Assembly (NCBI GenBank): GCA_900545785.1
Contig: URAA01000070.1
Span: 1-7,503, forward strand
Direction: 5' to 3'
Source of the DNA: an uncultured Dialister sp.
GTDB lineage: Bacteria > Bacillota > Negativicutes > Veillonellales > Dialisteraceae
DNA length: 7,503 nucleotides
Part shown: positions 6,767 through 7,503 of the stretch, piece after piece
Position numbering within the stretch: the stretch's first letter is position 1
Layout of the letters: each line of letters opens with the position of its first letter
Made by a program: the position numbers and the translations under genes
Notes under the pieces: model-generated
Told to the model about the DNA's origin: nothing
The model's database searches: none
The model's input: only the letters and a program-made list of their open reading frames with translations

Positions 6767-6779
6767 GAAAATTATTTTC
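6767..6779. promoter_or_regulatory. AT-rich palindrome between tag and the permease gene
   Basis: GAAAAT-T-ATTTTC is a perfect 13-base palindrome 31 bases upstream of the permease start. The 68-base gap contains no convincing -35/-10 pair and no T-tailed terminator on the minus strand, so the permease may be co-transcribed with tag or use a poor promoter. The palindrome could be a regulator site, but in DNA this AT-rich it may be chance. Confidence 0.25.
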
Positions 6780-6804
6780 ATCGTTTATAGATAAATTTTG
6801 TTTA

Positions 6805-7368
6805 TTATTTTCTGTTATCGCTGTGGAAGGGACAGGTGATGAGGTGATCGTCGATGATACCTGCCGCCTGAAGGAAGGAATAAATGATGACGGGCCCGAC
6901 GAAAGAGCAGCCTCTCTTTTTTAAATCTTTGCCGATCTTTTGCGATAATTCGGACTGAGCAGGAATTTGATCCTCTGAAGTCCGATGATTGATGACGGGC
7001 TTGTTATTCACGAAATGAAGAAGATAGGAGGAAAAACTTCCGTATTCCTTTTGAATGGAAATAACGGCTTTTGCATTTTTTCTGACCGATTCCACCTTCG
7101 AACGGTTTCGTATGATTTCAAAGTTTTTCAGCTGATCTTCTATAATTTCATCGGTCATTTCCGCACATTTAACAATATCGAAGTCAAAAAAAGCTTCTTT
7201 GTAAGCTTCTCTTCTTTTCAAAATGGAGAGCCACGACAATCCTGCATGGGCTCCTTCCAAAATGAGCATCTCAAACAGATAAGTATCGTCATGATGAGGG
7301 CGGCACCATTCATTGTCATGATAATTTCTAAAAAATTCATTTTGCAAAGACCACGGGCAATTTTCCAT
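6805..7368 (-). CDS. tag: DNA-3-methyladenine glycosylase I
   Basis: Base-excision repair enzyme that removes 3-methyladenine (and 3-methylguanine) from alkylated DNA, leaving an abasic site. The product is 187 residues, the same length as E. coli Tag, and aligns without visible gaps at the key positions. The structural zinc ligands are all present at the E. coli numbering: Cys4, His17, His175 and Cys179. Also present are Tyr16, HDNEW (17-21), Glu38 of the base-binding pocket, GLSW with Trp46, and the C-terminal KRGCSFVGP helix region. One position is odd: the family motif G-x-Q-A-G-L-S-W reads GAHAGLSW here, with His41 for Gln. Start ATG 7366-7368 has an excellent AAGGAGG ribosome site (7374-7380) five bases upstream. 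A TATAAT (7393-7398) lies further upstream, so it probably heads its transcript, possibly with the permease behind it. Confidence 0.96.
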   Translation of the reverse strand: MENCPWSLQNEFFRNYHDNEWCRPHHDDTYLFEMLILEGAHAGLSWLSILKRREAYKEAFFDFDIVKCAEMTDEIIEDQLKNFEIIRNRSKVESVRKNAKAVISIQKEYGSFSSYLLHFVNNKPVINHRTSEDQIPAQSELSQKIGKDLKKRGCSFVGPVIIYSFLQAAGIIDDHLITCPFHSDNRK

Positions 7369-7392
7369 AAGATCCTCCTTTTCTTTATTTTA

Positions 7393-7398
7393 ATTATA
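7393..7398 (-). promoter_or_regulatory. Probable -10 element of the tag promoter
   Basis: Read on the minus strand, TATAAT lies 24 bases before the tag start codon, with the AAGGAGG ribosome site between. No good -35 hexamer is seen 16-18 bases upstream (the nearest are T/C-rich), and there is no TG extension. Strength is therefore uncertain. Confidence 0.55.
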
Positions 7399-7503
7399 GG
7401 GCATACATGACATAAGAGAAAGTAACAAGGGAAAAGAAATTCTTGCACGACGGGAATGTGTCGGGAGGGAAAATTCAGAGAAATAAAAAAGAGAAGCGAT
7501 ATG
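7399..7503. other. Right-edge intergenic DNA
   Basis: No coding region can be supported here. The last three bases are ATG on the plus strand, preceded by a purine-rich AAAAAAGAGAAG stretch (from 7485) that could be a ribosome site for a divergent gene just outside the window. With no downstream sequence this cannot be tested. No complete plus-strand promoter is recognised. Confidence 0.4.

Noticed and set aside
6985..7410. 141-codon plus-strand frame antisense to tag
   Set aside because: Tag is unambiguous on the other strand, with zinc ligands and a strong ribosome site; this frame is its AT-rich shadow.
1..7503. Novel defence, mobile or biosynthetic system; CRISPR, tRNA or rRNA genes
   Set aside because: I looked for direct repeats, transposase or phage-like genes, tRNA-like folds and unknown conserved frames. 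All long frames are explained by five known families, and no such structure was seen.

Overview
This window is ordinary chromosomal sequence from a low-to-mid GC, Gram-positive-type bacterium of the Firmicutes. Strong purine-rich Shine-Dalgarno sites, sigma-A type promoters, hairpin-plus-U-tract terminators, the long single-chain PurL, a manganese riboswitch and an NhaC-family antiporter all fit. Codon style and gene content remind me of Negativicutes (Dialister/Megasphaera-like), but that genus-level guess is inference only. The window starts at a contig edge: the first 13 bases exactly match the shared 3' end of Illumina TruSeq adapters, so they are probably not genomic.

Layout, left to right. 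(1) Bases 1-3408 (+) hold the 3' nine-tenths of purL, the large FGAM synthase of purine biosynthesis, closed by a strong terminator. (2) Bases 3479-3640 are an AT-rich spacer with no recognisable gene. It is followed by a consensus promoter (TTGACA-17-TATGAT) and a yybP-ykoY manganese riboswitch that leads into mntP (+, 3837-4433), a Mn2+ exporter. (3) An extended -10 promoter overlapping an inverted repeat precedes an NhaC-family antiporter gene (+, 4556-5908), which ends in two closely spaced hairpins. (4) Convergent to it, on the minus strand, lie a TauE/SafE-family membrane permease (5978-6736) and, upstream of that, tag (6805-7368), DNA-3-methyladenine glycosylase I.

The genes do not form one pathway. 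They are five housekeeping or homeostasis genes in four or five transcription units: purine synthesis, Mn2+ export, cation/proton (or organic acid) antiport, anion or sulfur-compound permeation, and alkylation repair. The best-supported regulatory story is mntP: when Mn2+ is high, the aptamer should fold and allow exporter expression. I see no mobile element, CRISPR, phage gene or candidate for an undescribed multi-gene system. The points worth a second look are the adapter remnant, the riboswitch and its unclear expression platform, the inverted repeat at the antiporter promoter, a small palindrome upstream of the permease, and a substitution in a highly conserved Tag motif.
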